A DNA stretch of 64,000 bases from Rhodopila globiformis. GTDB taxonomy: Bacteria; Pseudomonadota; Alphaproteobacteria; Acetobacterales; Acetobacteraceae. This document shows positions 36,395 through 46,824 of this stretch, piece after piece (the stretch's first letter is position 1; every line of letters begins with the position of its first letter). Both the position numbers and the translations under genes were made by a program. The stretch is from contig NZ_NHRY01000252.1 of assembly GCF_002937115.1 (NCBI RefSeq), positions 32,349-96,348 of the forward strand, given 5' to 3'. The notes beneath the pieces are model-generated. The model was not told the DNA's origin and made no database searches. It was given only the letters and a program-made list of their open reading frames with translations.

Positions 36395-37147
36395 TCAGGC
36401 GTTCTCGCCGACGAAGCCGGCATAGGCCTTGGCCAGTTCCGGCACGGCGGTCTCGTAGAACCGCCGGCCTTTTTCCGGCGTGGCGAGGCCGGGGTTGGAG
36501 CCGATGCGCCCGTCCGGGAAGCGCCGCCGGTAATCCGCGGGCCCGTGGAACCGCCCACCCGGCGCGCGCGGCGGGTCCAGCGTCGCCTGCTTGATCGTTT
36601 CGGGCAGCATGAACTGCGTCAGCGCCACCTCGCTGGCGGTGGCGTGGCTGCCTTCGTCCTCGCCGAAGATATCCTTGCTGAGTTCGTGCATCGCCTTGCC
36701 GTCCCACCAGTTGGCCAGGCGGCAGCGCAGTTCGCGGTCCTGCCGCGTGCCCAGCGCGCCTTCATAGGCGGCGTAGATCTCGGAAAACGCCGCCTGCACC
36801 GTGGCGATGTTGCCGCCGTGGCCGTTAATGAAGAAAAAGCGGCGGAAACCATGCCGGGCGAGCGACAGCACGTAGTCGTGGACGATGGCGATCAGCGTCG
36901 AAGGCCGCACCGTCATCGATCCCGGGAAGTCCATATGGTGCACGGCGATGCCGACGCCGATGGTGGGGCCGACCATCGCGCCCGCCGCCTCGCCCACGCC
37001 GCGGGCGACGAATTCGGCGCACAGCGCGTCGGTGCCGATCAGGCCGTTCGGCCCGTGCTGCTCGGTGGAGCCGATGGGCAGTATGATGCCGGTGGACTGA
37101 TTGAGGTAGGCTTCCACCTCCTGCCAGGTCTGGTGCTGCAACAGCAT
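36395..37147 (-). CDS. Creatininase-family amidohydrolase
   Basis: A 250-aa protein; ATG 37147 follows AGGAGACTCG. The creatininase fold is shown by ILPIGSTEQHGPNGLIGTDA (metal Glu/His/Asp), HHMDFPGSMTVRP, FFFINGHGGNIA and EGSHATASEVALTQ. Family members hydrolyse cyclic or linear amides (creatinine, or formamide intermediates such as in mycofactocin/riboflavin paths). The substrate here is not clear. Its upstream region is the first large palindromic repeat block. Confidence 0.87.
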   Translation of the reverse strand: MLLQHQTWQEVEAYLNQSTGIILPIGSTEQHGPNGLIGTDALCAEFVARGVGEAAGAMVGPTIGVGIAVHHMDFPGSMTVRPSTLIAIVHDYVLSLARHGFRRFFFINGHGGNIATVQAAFSEIYAAYEGALGTRQDRELRCRLANWWDGKAMHELSKDIFGEDEGSHATASEVALTQFMLPETIKQATLDPPRAPGGRFHGPADYRRRFPDGRIGSNPGLATPEKGRRFYETAVPELAKAYAGFVGENA

Positions 37148-37916
37148 GAATGCGAGTCTCCTGAAAAATCCGGCCGCATGAACGGCGACAGATGAGGTAG
37201 AGCATTTCCCGGGTGGGAGGAAATCGGCGACCGTTTTTCCATCGTTATGGCCGGGCTTGTCCCCATGCGTTTCAGGATAAGCGGACCTGCAGAGCAAGGG
37301 CTTCTCCCCCACCGTCATGGCCCGGCTTGTCCCTACGGGATGCACACATCTCGGAAACGGTCCGCCGCTGCGTTTCCCTTTCGTCATGGCCCGGCTTGTC
37401 CGGGCCACCTATTCCAGCACTTGTGCCGCGACAGGTGGCCCGGACAAGCCGGGCCATGACGATGGAGGAACGCTCTTGGCGCCTCGGCAAGCACTTGATT
37501 TTACGGTCATTTCCCACTCGTTTCCAGGATGTGTGCATTGCGTAGGGCGTGTCCCGGCCATCCACCCTCCACCGTCTGTGCGCAGATGGCCGGGACACGC
37601 CCGACCATGACGGTGGGGCAACGGACCGGGCGGCAAATCCTTCTCCGGCCGTCGCCTTATCCTGATGCGCATGGGGCTTGTCCCGGCCATCCACCCCCCG
37701 CCATCGGATCGCCACCGCCGCCAAAGGCGCACCCGCCGGCCGACGCGTCATCGTCAGCGTCACGATCGCGACGACGATCAATACAACCCGGGCGCTCTCC
37801 ATGAACTGACCGGACACCAAGGGTTTATCCGTGCATAAACGATCCGCCGGCCCGCTCGGGAACGATACCCCGCAGCCGCCGTTCTGGCGCCGGCAACCAG
37901 GGGGACAGGACGCGCC
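37148..37916. other. 769-bp intergenic repeat block A
   Basis: Holds the 199-bp palindromic element (37340-37538) nested in a larger imperfect inverted arrangement from about 37240 to 37690. Outer pieces such as CATGGCCGGGCTTGTC and CACCGTCATGG recur in both orientations. No ORF is supported. GTTTAT-N6-ATAAAC at 37823-37840 is a 6-bp dyad upstream of the DUF883 gene. Confidence 0.6.
37340..37538 (-). repeat. 199-bp palindromic element, copy A
   Basis: Bounded by ATGCACACATC at one end and GATGTGTGCAT at the other. The core is a perfect 30-bp inverted repeat (37381-37410 and 37433-37462, beginning TCGTCATGGCCCGGC) around a 22-nt spacer. Copies B (42611-42809) and C (50480-50678) have the same length; this copy lies in the opposite orientation. 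Confidence 0.9.
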
Positions 37917-38183
37917 GTGGCACCTGCAGGCACCAGCAAGACCGAGGATCCCAAGGCCCAGCTCCGCCGGCTGCGCCAGGAAGTCGATGCCTTGACCGCC
38001 GATCGGGTCTCGCCGGCCGTCGCCGACCTGACCGCCCGGGCACAGCACACGTTGAACGAGACGACGACAGTCGTGCGCGACCAGACTCACGTGGTGTCCG
38101 AGCAAATCCGGCAGAACCCCTTCGTCGCAATCGCCATCGGCGTCGCGGCCGGCTTTGTGCTCAGCCGGATCATCCGCCGGTGA
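37917..38183 (+). CDS. DUF883/ElaB-YqjD-type membrane-anchored protein
   Basis: An 88-aa protein with GTG start at 37917. A charged coiled-coil (DPKAQLRRLRQEVDALTADR, then VADLTARAQHTLNETTTVVRDQT) is followed by a single C-terminal membrane anchor (FVAIAIGVAAGFVLSRIIRR). This is the ElaB/YqjD/DUF883 layout; E. coli members bind ribosomes at the inner membrane in stationary phase. The stop overlaps the next gene by four bases (GTGA). Confidence 0.85.
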   Translation: MAPAGTSKTEDPKAQLRRLRQEVDALTADRVSPAVADLTARAQHTLNETTTVVRDQTHVVSEQIRQNPFVAIAIGVAAGFVLSRIIRR

Positions 38184-38596
38184 TGCGCCCGGTCAGCCTC
38201 GTACGCGTCGCCGCCGAAGCCGAGGGCGTGCGGCTGCGCGCCATGGCGACGCGGATCGTCGTCCACGCCGTCTATGCCGCCGTCGCGCTGGTGTTTCTGC
38301 TGTGCGCCCTGGGCTTCGCGCACGTCGCCGCCTGGTACGCGATCAGCAACCGTGCCGGCCTGACGCCGCTCGCCACGGCCGGCGTCCTGGGCGGGATCGA
38401 CCTGCTGATCGCCATCATCCTGGGGCTGATGGCCCGGCGCTCCACGCCCAGCCGGGTGGAGCGGGAAGCGCTGCAGGTCCGGCGGGAGGCGGTGGCCAAC
38501 CTGCGCAACGCGGTCAACGTCACCCAGGTCGCGCTGCCACTGCTGCGCTTTGCCCTGCCGCTCGCCCGGCGACGCCGCCGGCGGCGGCGGCTGTAG
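38180..38596 (+). CDS. Holin-III-like / YqjE-type inner-membrane protein
   Basis: A 138-aa protein overlapping the DUF883 stop by four bases (GTG at 38180; ATG 38183 also possible). Two transmembrane helices (HAVYAAVALVFLLCALGFAHV and LATAGVLGGIDLLIAIILGLM) separate an amphipathic N-terminus from a basic C-terminal tail ending in a run of ten arginines. A DUF883 gene followed by a two-TM protein mirrors the E. coli yqjD-yqjE pair. Confidence 0.75.
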   Translation: MMRPVSLVRVAAEAEGVRLRAMATRIVVHAVYAAVALVFLLCALGFAHVAAWYAISNRAGLTPLATAGVLGGIDLLIAIILGLMARRSTPSRVEREALQVRREAVANLRNAVNVTQVALPLLRFALPLARRRRRRRRL

Positions 38597-38618
38597 CGCG
38601 GCGGGCCGACAACCCGGA

Positions 38619-39125
38619 TCAATCCCGTCCGCTGGGTCCGGGCCGATCCCCGGGCCGATCCCCGGGCTGATCGATAACGTCGGCAACGGCATCCACGATG
38701 GCGTCGTCAAGCAGTGGCTTGGTCAGCACCGCCACCGCGCCAACCGCGATCGCCCGCCGCCGGAAGCCGGCGCTGTCGGAGCCGTTGATGATGATCGCCG
38801 GGATCGACGCCCCCAGCAGCGGCAGCCGCTCGAGCAGCGACAGCGCATCGGTCCCGTCCGGCACCTGGTGATCGACCACCAGGCAGCAGCGGTGGCATTG
38901 CCAGGGCGCCGCCCGCACGAAGGCGACCGCCGAGGCAAATCCACGCGCGCGGAATCCCGCGGCGCGGAACAGCATGATCAGCGAGTGGCGGACGCCGGCA
39001 TCCTCGCCGACGACGAACACCACGGGCACCGCCAGTCCGGCCGGCAGGGGCGTGTCGTCGGCGTCGACGGCCTGATCCGCGCCGCGCGCGATCCTAGGCG
39101 ACTGCAGGCAAACGATCCGCGCCAT
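38619..39125 (-). CDS. Stand-alone receiver-domain response regulator
   Basis: A 168-aa protein that is essentially one CheY-like receiver: acidic pocket (GEDAG), phosphoacceptor Asp85 in CLVVDHQVPDG, and conserved Lys in VLTKPLL. No output domain follows; the tail is Pro/Asp-rich (QPGDRPGDRPGPSGRD). It is the last gene of a three-gene operon after a histidine kinase and a FixK-like regulator, and its start overlaps the regulator by 32 bp. It may act as a phosphate sink or a FixJ-like relay without DNA-binding. Confidence 0.83.
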   Translation of the reverse strand: MARIVCLQSPRIARGADQAVDADDTPLPAGLAVPVVFVVGEDAGVRHSLIMLFRAAGFRARGFASAVAFVRAAPWQCHRCCLVVDHQVPDGTDALSLLERLPLLGASIPAIIINGSDSAGFRRRAIAVGAVAVLTKPLLDDAIVDAVADVIDQPGDRPGDRPGPSGRD

Positions 39126-39840
39126 GGCTGAAGACTCCCGCAGCGAGATCGAGCGCGCCGCCGCTCATGCTGGTCAGCGTTTCGCGGTCCAGGATCATGA
39201 CCTGCCGCTGGCTCGGGAAGGCGATGGTGCCGCTGCGGCGCAGCGCCTGCATGCAGCGGCTGAGCGTCTCCGGCGTGATGCCCAGGTGGTCCGCGACGTC
39301 CTTGCGGTCCATCGGCAGCGTGAAGCTGCCCGAGGCGTCGTGCCCGGGCTGCCCGAACAGGCGGGTGTCCATCTCCAGCAGGAACGAGGCGACGCGCTCC
39401 AGCGCCTCCAGCCGCCCCAGGATCATCAGGTGGAAGCGGGTCTGCATCAGGCTGCGCTGCACCAGGTCGCGCACCCGGTTGGACAGGCCGGCATCGCTGG
39501 CGACCTTGCTGTTCAGCCGCCGCCGGTTGTGCCGCAGCAGCACCGTTCGCTGCGCCGCCACCGCCTCGGTGGAGACGCTGTGCAGGCCGTCCAGGTCATC
39601 GAAGCCGAACTGGTCGCCGGGCAGGTAGAACTCGACCACCTGCCGGCGCCCGTCCGGCAGCAGCTTGCACGCCCTGACGCCGCCGGAAACCACTTCGTAC
39701 CAGTGCTCCGCCCGGTCGCCGTCGCAATAGATCGTTTCCTCCGCCGTGCAGGTGACCCGGCTGCCCAGCCTGGGATGGTCCAGGACCAGGAACGGCACAT
39801 GATGCTGGCCGACGACAGATGCCGTGTTGCACGCACTCAT
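39094..39840 (-). CDS. Crp/Fnr-family regulator, FixK-like
   Basis: A 248-aa protein with an N-terminal cyclic-nucleotide-type beta-roll (VVSGGVRACKLLPDGRRQVVEFYLPGDQFGF) and a C-terminal winged helix DRKDVADHLGITPETLSRCM. The recognition helix has E191, S194 and R195 (ETLSR), the residues that in FNR/FixK contact TTGA half-sites. The N-terminal CxxC cluster of oxygen-labile FNR is absent, so it is FixK-type, controlled through its expression. Start overlaps the kinase stop by ATGA. The FNR/FixK boxes at 40876, 50298, 56000 and 63724 are likely targets. Confidence 0.88.
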   Translation of the reverse strand: MSACNTASVVGQHHVPFLVLDHPRLGSRVTCTAEETIYCDGDRAEHWYEVVSGGVRACKLLPDGRRQVVEFYLPGDQFGFDDLDGLHSVSTEAVAAQRTVLLRHNRRRLNSKVASDAGLSNRVRDLVQRSLMQTRFHLMILGRLEALERVASFLLEMDTRLFGQPGHDASGSFTLPMDRKDVADHLGITPETLSRCMQALRRSGTIAFPSQRQVMILDRETLTSMSGGALDLAAGVFSHGADRLPAVA

Positions 39841-40724
39841 GGTATCGAACCCCCTTGTTTTTTGTTATCGACGCAAATTGAATTTGGTCTTGCCCCGGCG
39901 TGGTCGCGCGGCAGCCGGAGATGGGCGATGGTGCCGCGGCCCGGGGCGCTGCGGATCAAGGCCATGCCCCCGGCGGCCTCGGCAAATCGCCGCACCTGGC
40001 AAAGCCCCAGGCCGGTGCCGTTCGCGCCTTTGGTGGTGAAGAACGGCTCCCACACCCGGGCCAGCGTGGCCTTGCCCATGCCGCATCCGCTGTCCGCCAC
40101 GGACACCAGCACCTGCTCCGCCGTCGCGCCGTCCGGACCGGACAGGACGACGTTGCGGACGCGCACAAGGACGCTGCCGTTCCGGCCCCCGCAAGCTGTC
40201 AGCGCGTCGCGCGCGTTGCTGACCAGGTTCAGGATGGCGGAGTCGAATTCCGCGGCAGTGGCGCGGACCAGCCAACTGCCCGCGCTGGTGAGCTGGACAT
40301 GCAGGCTGCCGGACGGTGAAAGGATGCGGTCAAGTATCGGCAGCAGGGTCTGCAATCGAAGGTTGACGTCCAGCAGTGGTTGCAATTCCGTCGGCATGGC
40401 ATTGCCGCCGGAAAGTTGCATCAGTGTCCTGGTCAACTCGGCCGCGTTGCGGGCGGCCAGCCCGATTGCGTCGAACAGTTCCGCCGCCGCCGGCTGGCAC
40501 AGGCGCCGTGCCAGTTCGCTGCTGCTGAGCACGACGCTCAGCATGTTGTGGATGTCGTGGCCCAGCGCCGGCGTCAGCTCCGCCAGCAGCCGCAGCCGAT
40601 CGGCGTTGGCTGTAAGAGTGCCGTCTGGCGGTTGTATCGGGCCGGCGCCTGTGGCCCGAGGCCGATCGGCCACCGCTGCGGCGATCCCGGCCGGCCGGGT
40701 CATGAAGATAGACGCACCCGCCAT
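39837..40724 (-). CDS. Soluble sensor histidine kinase
   Basis: A 295-aa protein; ATG 40724 follows GGGAGACG. There are no membrane segments and only 45 residues before the dimerisation helix, so no evident sensor domain. Phospho-His is in ALGHDIHNMLSVV (His56), N-box NLVSNARDAL, G1 DSGCGMG, G2 GTGLGLCQV. The short HDIHN-type H-box is common in kinases paired with FixJ-like receivers. First gene of the kinase-FixK-receiver operon; a 9-bp inverted repeat lies in its leader (40746-40782). Confidence 0.85.
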   Translation of the reverse strand: MAGASIFMTRPAGIAAAVADRPRATGAGPIQPPDGTLTANADRLRLLAELTPALGHDIHNMLSVVLSSSELARRLCQPAAAELFDAIGLAARNAAELTRTLMQLSGGNAMPTELQPLLDVNLRLQTLLPILDRILSPSGSLHVQLTSAGSWLVRATAAEFDSAILNLVSNARDALTACGGRNGSVLVRVRNVVLSGPDGATAEQVLVSVADSGCGMGKATLARVWEPFFTTKGANGTGLGLCQVRRFAEAAGGMALIRSAPGRGTIAHLRLPRDHAGARPNSICVDNKKQGGSIP

Positions 40725-40745
40725 GCCACGTCTCCCTCTCCCAGT

Positions 40746-40782
40746 AGAGACGGCAGTCGATGGCAAGCTGCTCGCCGTCTCT
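40746..40782. promoter_or_regulatory. Hairpin in the leader of the kinase operon
   Basis: AGAGACGGC (40746-40754) and GCCGTCTCT (40774-40782) are perfect complements with a 19-nt spacer, 22 bp upstream of the kinase start. It could be an operator or mRNA hairpin. Confidence 0.45.
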
Positions 40783-40875
40783 TGAGCATTAATCTGCACC
40801 TGTGCCCGGTTGGATGCGATTGAGTACAAGTACTTAATGCGATACGGCGGGCGAGCACATCGATACGGAAGGTTG

Positions 40876-40889
40876 TTGACAAAAATCAT
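40876..40889 (+). promoter_or_regulatory. FNR/FixK-type box upstream of groEL
   Basis: TTGAC-AAAA-ATCAT, one base off the consensus TTGAY-N4-RTCAA. Centre is 72 bp before the groEL ATG; activation at -41.5 would place the transcript start near 40924. Confidence 0.6.
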
Positions 40890-40954
40890 CGGCCAGGATG
40901 CGCCGGATGGCATAGTTGCAGACGTCAGGACACAATCCGCGATGGAGGTCACGC

Positions 40955-42571
<1,617 letters not shown>

Positions 42572-42610
42572 CCGTTCTCTCTCCGCCATGGCCGGGCGTG
42601 TGCCTACGCA

Positions 42611-42809
42611 ATGCACACATCCTGGAAACGAGTCGGAAATGACCGTACAATCAAGTGCTTGCCTGGGCGCCGAGAGCGTTCCCCCATCGTCATGGCCCGG
42701 CTTGTCCGGGCCACCTGTCGCGGCACAAGTGCTGGAATAGGTGGCCCGGACAAGCCGGGCCATGACGAAAGGGAAACGCAGCGGCGGACCGTTTCCGAGA
42801 TGTGTGCAT
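42611..42809 (+). repeat. 199-bp palindromic element, copy B
   Basis: ATGCACACATC to GATGTGTGCAT. The 30-bp perfect arms lie at 42687-42716 and 42739-42768 and are identical to those of copies A and C. The spacer is the reverse complement of that in copy A. Confidence 0.9.
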
Positions 42810-43078
42810 CCCGTAGGGCGTGTGCCGGCCATCTGCGCTTCGACGGCGGAGGGTGGATGGTCGGGACACGCCCTACCGCATGCACACATCGTGGAAACAA
42901 CTGCAAAACCAGGCGCTCGCCCGGTGCCCGGGACCGTTGCCGCTCTGTCGCAACGGCGCGTTTGGCTGGTAAGCGACCGGCCGAGGGTGCGCAGGGCCAC
43001 GTCGCCGTTGCGTGGCTCGCACATCCGGTGTGGCGCATCCTGCCCATCGGGATGGGGCGGAATCGGGTTTGCCGCCGC

Positions 43079-43260
43079 AATCAAGCGGACACGGAGTTCC
43101 ACGGTGTTTGCACGGCGTTTCACGGAGGACGTGGATATTGCGCTTCGCGCGAAGCGCCTGAAATCATCGAACGCTGCCACAGGGGCGACCATGTTGGGGG
43201 CGCCCGGACGACTCCGTGAAACTCCGTGCCAACCCCGTGGAACTCCGTGTTCGCTTGATT
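43079..43260. repeat. 182-bp inverted-repeat element
   Basis: 26-bp ends, AATCAAGCGGACACGGAG... at 43079-43104 and its complement at 43235-43260, with one mismatch. The interior repeats CACGG/CCGTG units. It looks like a MITE. Confidence 0.7.
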
Positions 43261-43401
43261 GCTGCCGGTGAAACCGGCACAGGCCGTGACAGTATGAGGC
43301 ATGGCTGAAGCGGACCGTTTCCGAAATCTGTGCATCCCGTAGGGACACGCCTGGCCATGACGATAGAGAGATGACGCCAACAGGACGCCGTCCGCCTGGT
43401 A

Positions 43402-45198
43402 TCACCCGCAATCCCCGCCGTCGCACGTCGGCTGTGCCGCCGGCATCAGCACGCTGCCACGCTCCCCAGCGGCGCGGAACACCGTGCAGCCTTTCAGCCC
43501 CTTGTCGTAGGCGTGCCGGTAAACCCCGCTGAACGCGGCGAAATCGATTGCAGCCGGGAAATTGATTGTCTTGGATATCGCATTGTCCACCCACGGCTGC
43601 AGCACCGCCTGCATCGCCAGGTGCGCCTCCAGCGGCAGGTCCGCCGCAGTCACCAGGGCGTCCGGCACGCCATCGGAACGATCATGCATCGCCCGCCACA
43701 GCCGCACCGCATAATCGGTCAGCGGCAGCGTCACCGTCGCGCCATCCGGCCCTGGCACCGTACGCCGGGAATCGGCAGCGAAAATCGGCTCGATCCCGCT
43801 CGAGACATTGCCCGCCAGCAGGCTGATCGAGCCCGCCGGAGCGATCGCCAGCAGGTGGCTGTTGCGGATTCCGTGCCGCGCGATGCCGTCGCGAATCTCC
43901 GCCGGCAGCGCCTGGACGAAGGGCGCCCCCAGGAACGGCTCGCGCCGGAAATCCGCAAAGCTCGGCTTCTCCCGGGCGATGGCGATCGACGCCCGGTAGG
44001 CGTCCAGGCAGATCGCCCGCATCGTTCCGTGGGCGAATTCCAGCGAGGCGTCGCTGCCGTAGCGGATGCCCAGCATCAGCAGCACGTCGGCCAGCCCGGT
44101 GATGCCCAGGCCAACGCGCCGCGCCCGCCGCGCCGCATGGCGCTGCTGCGCCAGGGGAAACCGCGTCGCGTCCAGGACATTGTCGAGCAGTCGCACCGCG
44201 GTCGCGGTGACCGCCGCCAGGCGGTCGGTATCGAGCCGGGCCTGCAGGCTGAACGGATCGCGCACCAGCCGCGCCAGGTTGATCGAGCCGAGGCAGCAGG
44301 CGCCATACGGTGGCAGCGGCACCTCGCCGCACGGGTTGGTCGCGGCAATCCGCTCGCAGTACCAGAGATTGTTCATCCGGTTGATCCGGTCGATGAACAG
44401 CACCCCCGGCTCGCCACTCTCATAGCCCGCCCGCGCCAGCCGATCGGCCAGGTCCCGGGCGGGCAGGCGGCGGGCGACGCGGCAGCGGACGGCGCCGGCC
44501 TCGCCGGGCCAGTCGAGCCAGATCGTTTCACCACCGTTGCCATCCGGCAGGTCGGGAAACGCCAGCGGCCACGGCTCATCCTGCGCGACGGCGCGCATGA
44601 AGGCGTCGGTGACCAGGACCGACAGGTTGAAATGCCGCAGCCGCCGTGGATCGCGCTTGGCGTCGACGAACGCCAGTATGTCCGGGTGGTTGCAGTGCAG
44701 CGTCGCCATCATCGCGCCGCGCCGCACCCCGGCCGACTGGATGGTGGCGCACATCGTGTCCCACACATCCATGAACGACACCGGCCCCGAAGCGATCCCG
44801 CCGGTTTTGCGGGCGCGGAAGCCGCTCGGACGGAGGGTGGAGAAGTCGTAGCCGACGCCGCCGCCGTGCTGCATGGTCAGCGCGCCGCGTTCCAGGGCGC
44901 GGAAGATCCCGATGACCGAGTCGTCGATCGTCCCCATGACGAAGCAGTTCAGCAGCGTGACGTCCTCGCCGGTGCCGGCGCCGGCCAGAATGCGGCCGCC
45001 GGGCAGGAACCGGAAACCCTGCAGGATGTCGAGGAAGTGGTTCTCCCACTCCTCGCGCCGCGCCGTCTCGATCCTGGCCAGCGCGTGCGCGACGCGTCGC
45101 CAGCTGGTGTCGATGCCGCTCTCGGCCGCGCCGGCACGGTAGCGCGCCTGCCACAGATGCCGGGCAACCGGCGTGTCGAGCGGCGGTTCAGCCGGCAT
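43402..45198 (-). CDS. nrdJ: Adenosylcobalamin-dependent (class II) ribonucleotide reductase
   Basis: A 598-aa protein from ATG 45198, overlapping the upstream PRPP synthetase by 11 bp. Class II RNR makes dNTPs without oxygen using coenzyme B12. Seen: RFLPGGRILAGAGTGEDVTLLNCFV (first active Cys), MQHGGGVGYDFSTLRPSG, substrate motif NPCGEVPLPPYGACCLGSINL (Asn, Cys, Glu), GITGLADVLLMLGIRYGS, SISLLAGNVSSGIEP. The C-terminus QPTCDGGDCG carries the shuttle Cys pair. It is a short form without an N-terminal ATP-cone. Last gene of the six-gene operon. Confidence 0.93.
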   Translation of the reverse strand: MPAEPPLDTPVARHLWQARYRAGAAESGIDTSWRRVAHALARIETARREEWENHFLDILQGFRFLPGGRILAGAGTGEDVTLLNCFVMGTIDDSVIGIFRALERGALTMQHGGGVGYDFSTLRPSGFRARKTGGIASGPVSFMDVWDTMCATIQSAGVRRGAMMATLHCNHPDILAFVDAKRDPRRLRHFNLSVLVTDAFMRAVAQDEPWPLAFPDLPDGNGGETIWLDWPGEAGAVRCRVARRLPARDLADRLARAGYESGEPGVLFIDRINRMNNLWYCERIAATNPCGEVPLPPYGACCLGSINLARLVRDPFSLQARLDTDRLAAVTATAVRLLDNVLDATRFPLAQQRHAARRARRVGLGITGLADVLLMLGIRYGSDASLEFAHGTMRAICLDAYRASIAIAREKPSFADFRREPFLGAPFVQALPAEIRDGIARHGIRNSHLLAIAPAGSISLLAGNVSSGIEPIFAADSRRTVPGPDGATVTLPLTDYAVRLWRAMHDRSDGVPDALVTAADLPLEAHLAMQAVLQPWVDNAISKTINFPAAIDFAAFSGVYRHAYDKGLKGCTVFRAAGERGSVLMPAAQPTCDGGDCG

Positions 45199-46159
45199 CG
45201 TGGCACGCCGCGATCGCCCGCGCGACGGCGTCCGAGACATCCAGGACCGTCAGGCGCAGCGCCGCTTCCGCGGCCAGCCGGAACGGCGGCACCGTGTTGG
45301 TGACGGTGATGCCGTCGATCGCCGGCGTCGCGAACAGCTCGGGCGCGCCGTCGATGAACAGCCCGTGCGCCGCGGCGGCCAGCACCCGGGTCGCGCCGGC
45401 GGCGCGGCAGGCCTCGGCGGCGCGCACCAGGGTGCCGCCAGTGCTGATCAGGTCATCGACGATCACCGCCACCTTGCCGCGCACCTCGCCGGCGAGCAGC
45501 CCGCCGCTGACCACGCCGCCGCTGCGGAATTTCTCCATGGTGGCGCTGCCCACATCCGCGTGCAGCATCGGCTCCAGCGACTGGCGCAACTGCTCGGCGC
45601 GCTTGGCGCCACCGGCGTCGGGCGAAACCACGACGACCGGCTGGCCCGGGGACTGATTACGCAGCGCGGCGGCGAAATGCGAAGCGAACAGCGGGGCGGT
45701 CTCGATGTGCCAGAACGGCATGCGGAAGGCGTTCTCGATCGCCGCGACGTTGTGTACTTCCAGCGCGATCAGCGCATCGAAGCCCACCGCCTCGAACAGG
45801 CCCGCGAGGTAACGGGTGGTGACCGGGTCGTTGGGCTTGGTGCGGCGGTCCTTGCGGGCGTAGCACAAATACGGCGTGATCGCCGTCACCCGCGCCGCGC
45901 CGGCGTCCTTCAGCGCGCCGCAGAAGAACAGCAGGCGGCACAGCTTGTCGTTGCCGCTCTGCGCCGGCTCGCCATACAGCGCGTGCAGCACGAACACGTC
46001 GTGGCCGCGCACCTGTTCCAGCGCGCGGGTCTTGTGCTCGCCGTCCTCGAACGAGCGCTCCTCGTGCCTGGCCAGTGGTACCTCGAGCCTTGTGGCGATG
46101 CGCTCGGCGATGTCCCGGCTGCCCTGCAGGCCGAAGAACGACAGGGGGAAGCGGCTCAT
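45188..46159 (-). CDS. prs: Ribose-phosphate pyrophosphokinase (PRPP synthetase)
   Basis: A 323-aa protein making PRPP from ribose-5-phosphate and ATP. Features: FGLQGSRDIAERIATRL with the family start, the flexible loop ALYGEPAQSGNDKLCRLLFF, ITPYLCYARKDRRTKPNDPVTTRYLA, and the PRPP-binding VAVIVDDLISTGGTLVRAA. It is shorter in some loops than housekeeping Prs and sits in an operon, so it is probably a second, condition-specific copy. ATG overlaps the upstream phosphoribosyltransferase by 4 bp; its stop overlaps nrdJ by 11 bp. Confidence 0.9.
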   Translation of the reverse strand: MSRFPLSFFGLQGSRDIAERIATRLEVPLARHEERSFEDGEHKTRALEQVRGHDVFVLHALYGEPAQSGNDKLCRLLFFCGALKDAGAARVTAITPYLCYARKDRRTKPNDPVTTRYLAGLFEAVGFDALIALEVHNVAAIENAFRMPFWHIETAPLFASHFAAALRNQSPGQPVVVVSPDAGGAKRAEQLRQSLEPMLHADVGSATMEKFRSGGVVSGGLLAGEVRGKVAVIVDDLISTGGTLVRAAEACRAAGATRVLAAAAHGLFIDGAPELFATPAIDGITVTNTVPPFRLAAEAALRLTVLDVSDAVARAIAACHDAG

Positions 46160-46824
46160 GGTGCCCCCTCGCTGGATTTCATGGCGAAGGCGTGGGCGCG
46201 GTCGAGCAGCGTGATCACCTCGCTGTCGCGCAGCTGGCGGAAATCGTTGTAGTACGCGCCCACCGCCATGAAATCCGGCGGCATCCGCAGGCAGACGATC
46301 CGGTCCACCTCCTGGCGCAGGCGGTGCAGCACGTCGCTGGACGCGACCGGCACCGCCAGCACGATCGCCGCCGGCCGCCGGCGCCTTGTGCTGCGCAGCG
46401 CCGCGGCCATGGTGGCGCCGGTGGCGACGCCGTCGTCGACCACGATCGCCGTCCGCCCCGCGATCCCTGCCGCCGGCCGATCGGCCAGGTAGGTTGCGCG
46501 GCGGCGGTTCAGTTCCTGCACCGCCGCCTGCTTTTCCGCTTCGAAGTAGGCGTCCGGAATGTCCAGGCTGGCGACGATGTCGTCATTCACGACCAGCTCG
46601 GGCTCCGGCCCGTCGGCGATGGCGGCGACGGCCAGCTCCTTCTGGAACGGCGCGCCGATTTTGCGCACCAGCACGAGGTCGAGGGGGGCGTGAAGGGCGC
46701 GGGCGATTTCGAAGCCGACGGGAACGCCGCCGCGCGGCAGCGCCAGCACGACCGGATTTTGCAGCTTCAGGGCCAGCAGGCGCTCGGCGAGCTGCCGCCC
46801 GGCGTCGTTTCTGTCAGAAAACAT
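46156..46824 (-). CDS. Phosphoribosyltransferase-domain protein
   Basis: A 222-aa type I PRTase with the PRPP motif TAIVVDDGVATGATMAAAL near residue 125 and an N-terminal ALPRGGVPVGFEIARALHAPLDLVLVRKIG. Such proteins, often fused or paired with dienelactone-hydrolase-like domains, are widespread in alphaproteobacteria but their acceptor base is unknown. Here the hydrolase is encoded separately, immediately upstream with 11-bp overlap. PRPP would come from the next gene, prs (4-bp overlap). Confidence 0.88.
   Translation of the reverse strand: MFSDRNDAGRQLAERLLALKLQNPVVLALPRGGVPVGFEIARALHAPLDLVLVRKIGAPFQKELAVAAIADGPEPELVVNDDIVASLDIPDAYFEAEKQAAVQELNRRRATYLADRPAAGIAGRTAIVVDDGVATGATMAAALRSTRRRRPAAIVLAVPVASSDVLHRLRQEVDRIVCLRMPPDFMAVGAYYNDFRQLRDSEVITLLDRAHAFAMKSSEGAP

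Larger units (their letters stand above)
42572..43401. other. 830-bp intergenic repeat block B
   Basis: Contains the 199-bp element copy B, a partial left end near 42878 (GCATGCACACATCGTGGAAAC), a partial right end near 43311-43335, and a 26-bp inverted repeat pair at 43079/43235. No ORF is supported by codon use or family. Confidence 0.65.

Noticed and set aside
37230..37690. CRISPR array in the repeat blocks
   Set aside because: Repeats are inverted palindromes, not regularly spaced direct repeats with unique spacers, and no cas genes are present.
40827..40844. GTAC-rich dyad (AGTACAAGTACT) as a FixK box
   Set aside because: Spacing and half-sites do not match TTGA-N6-TCAA.
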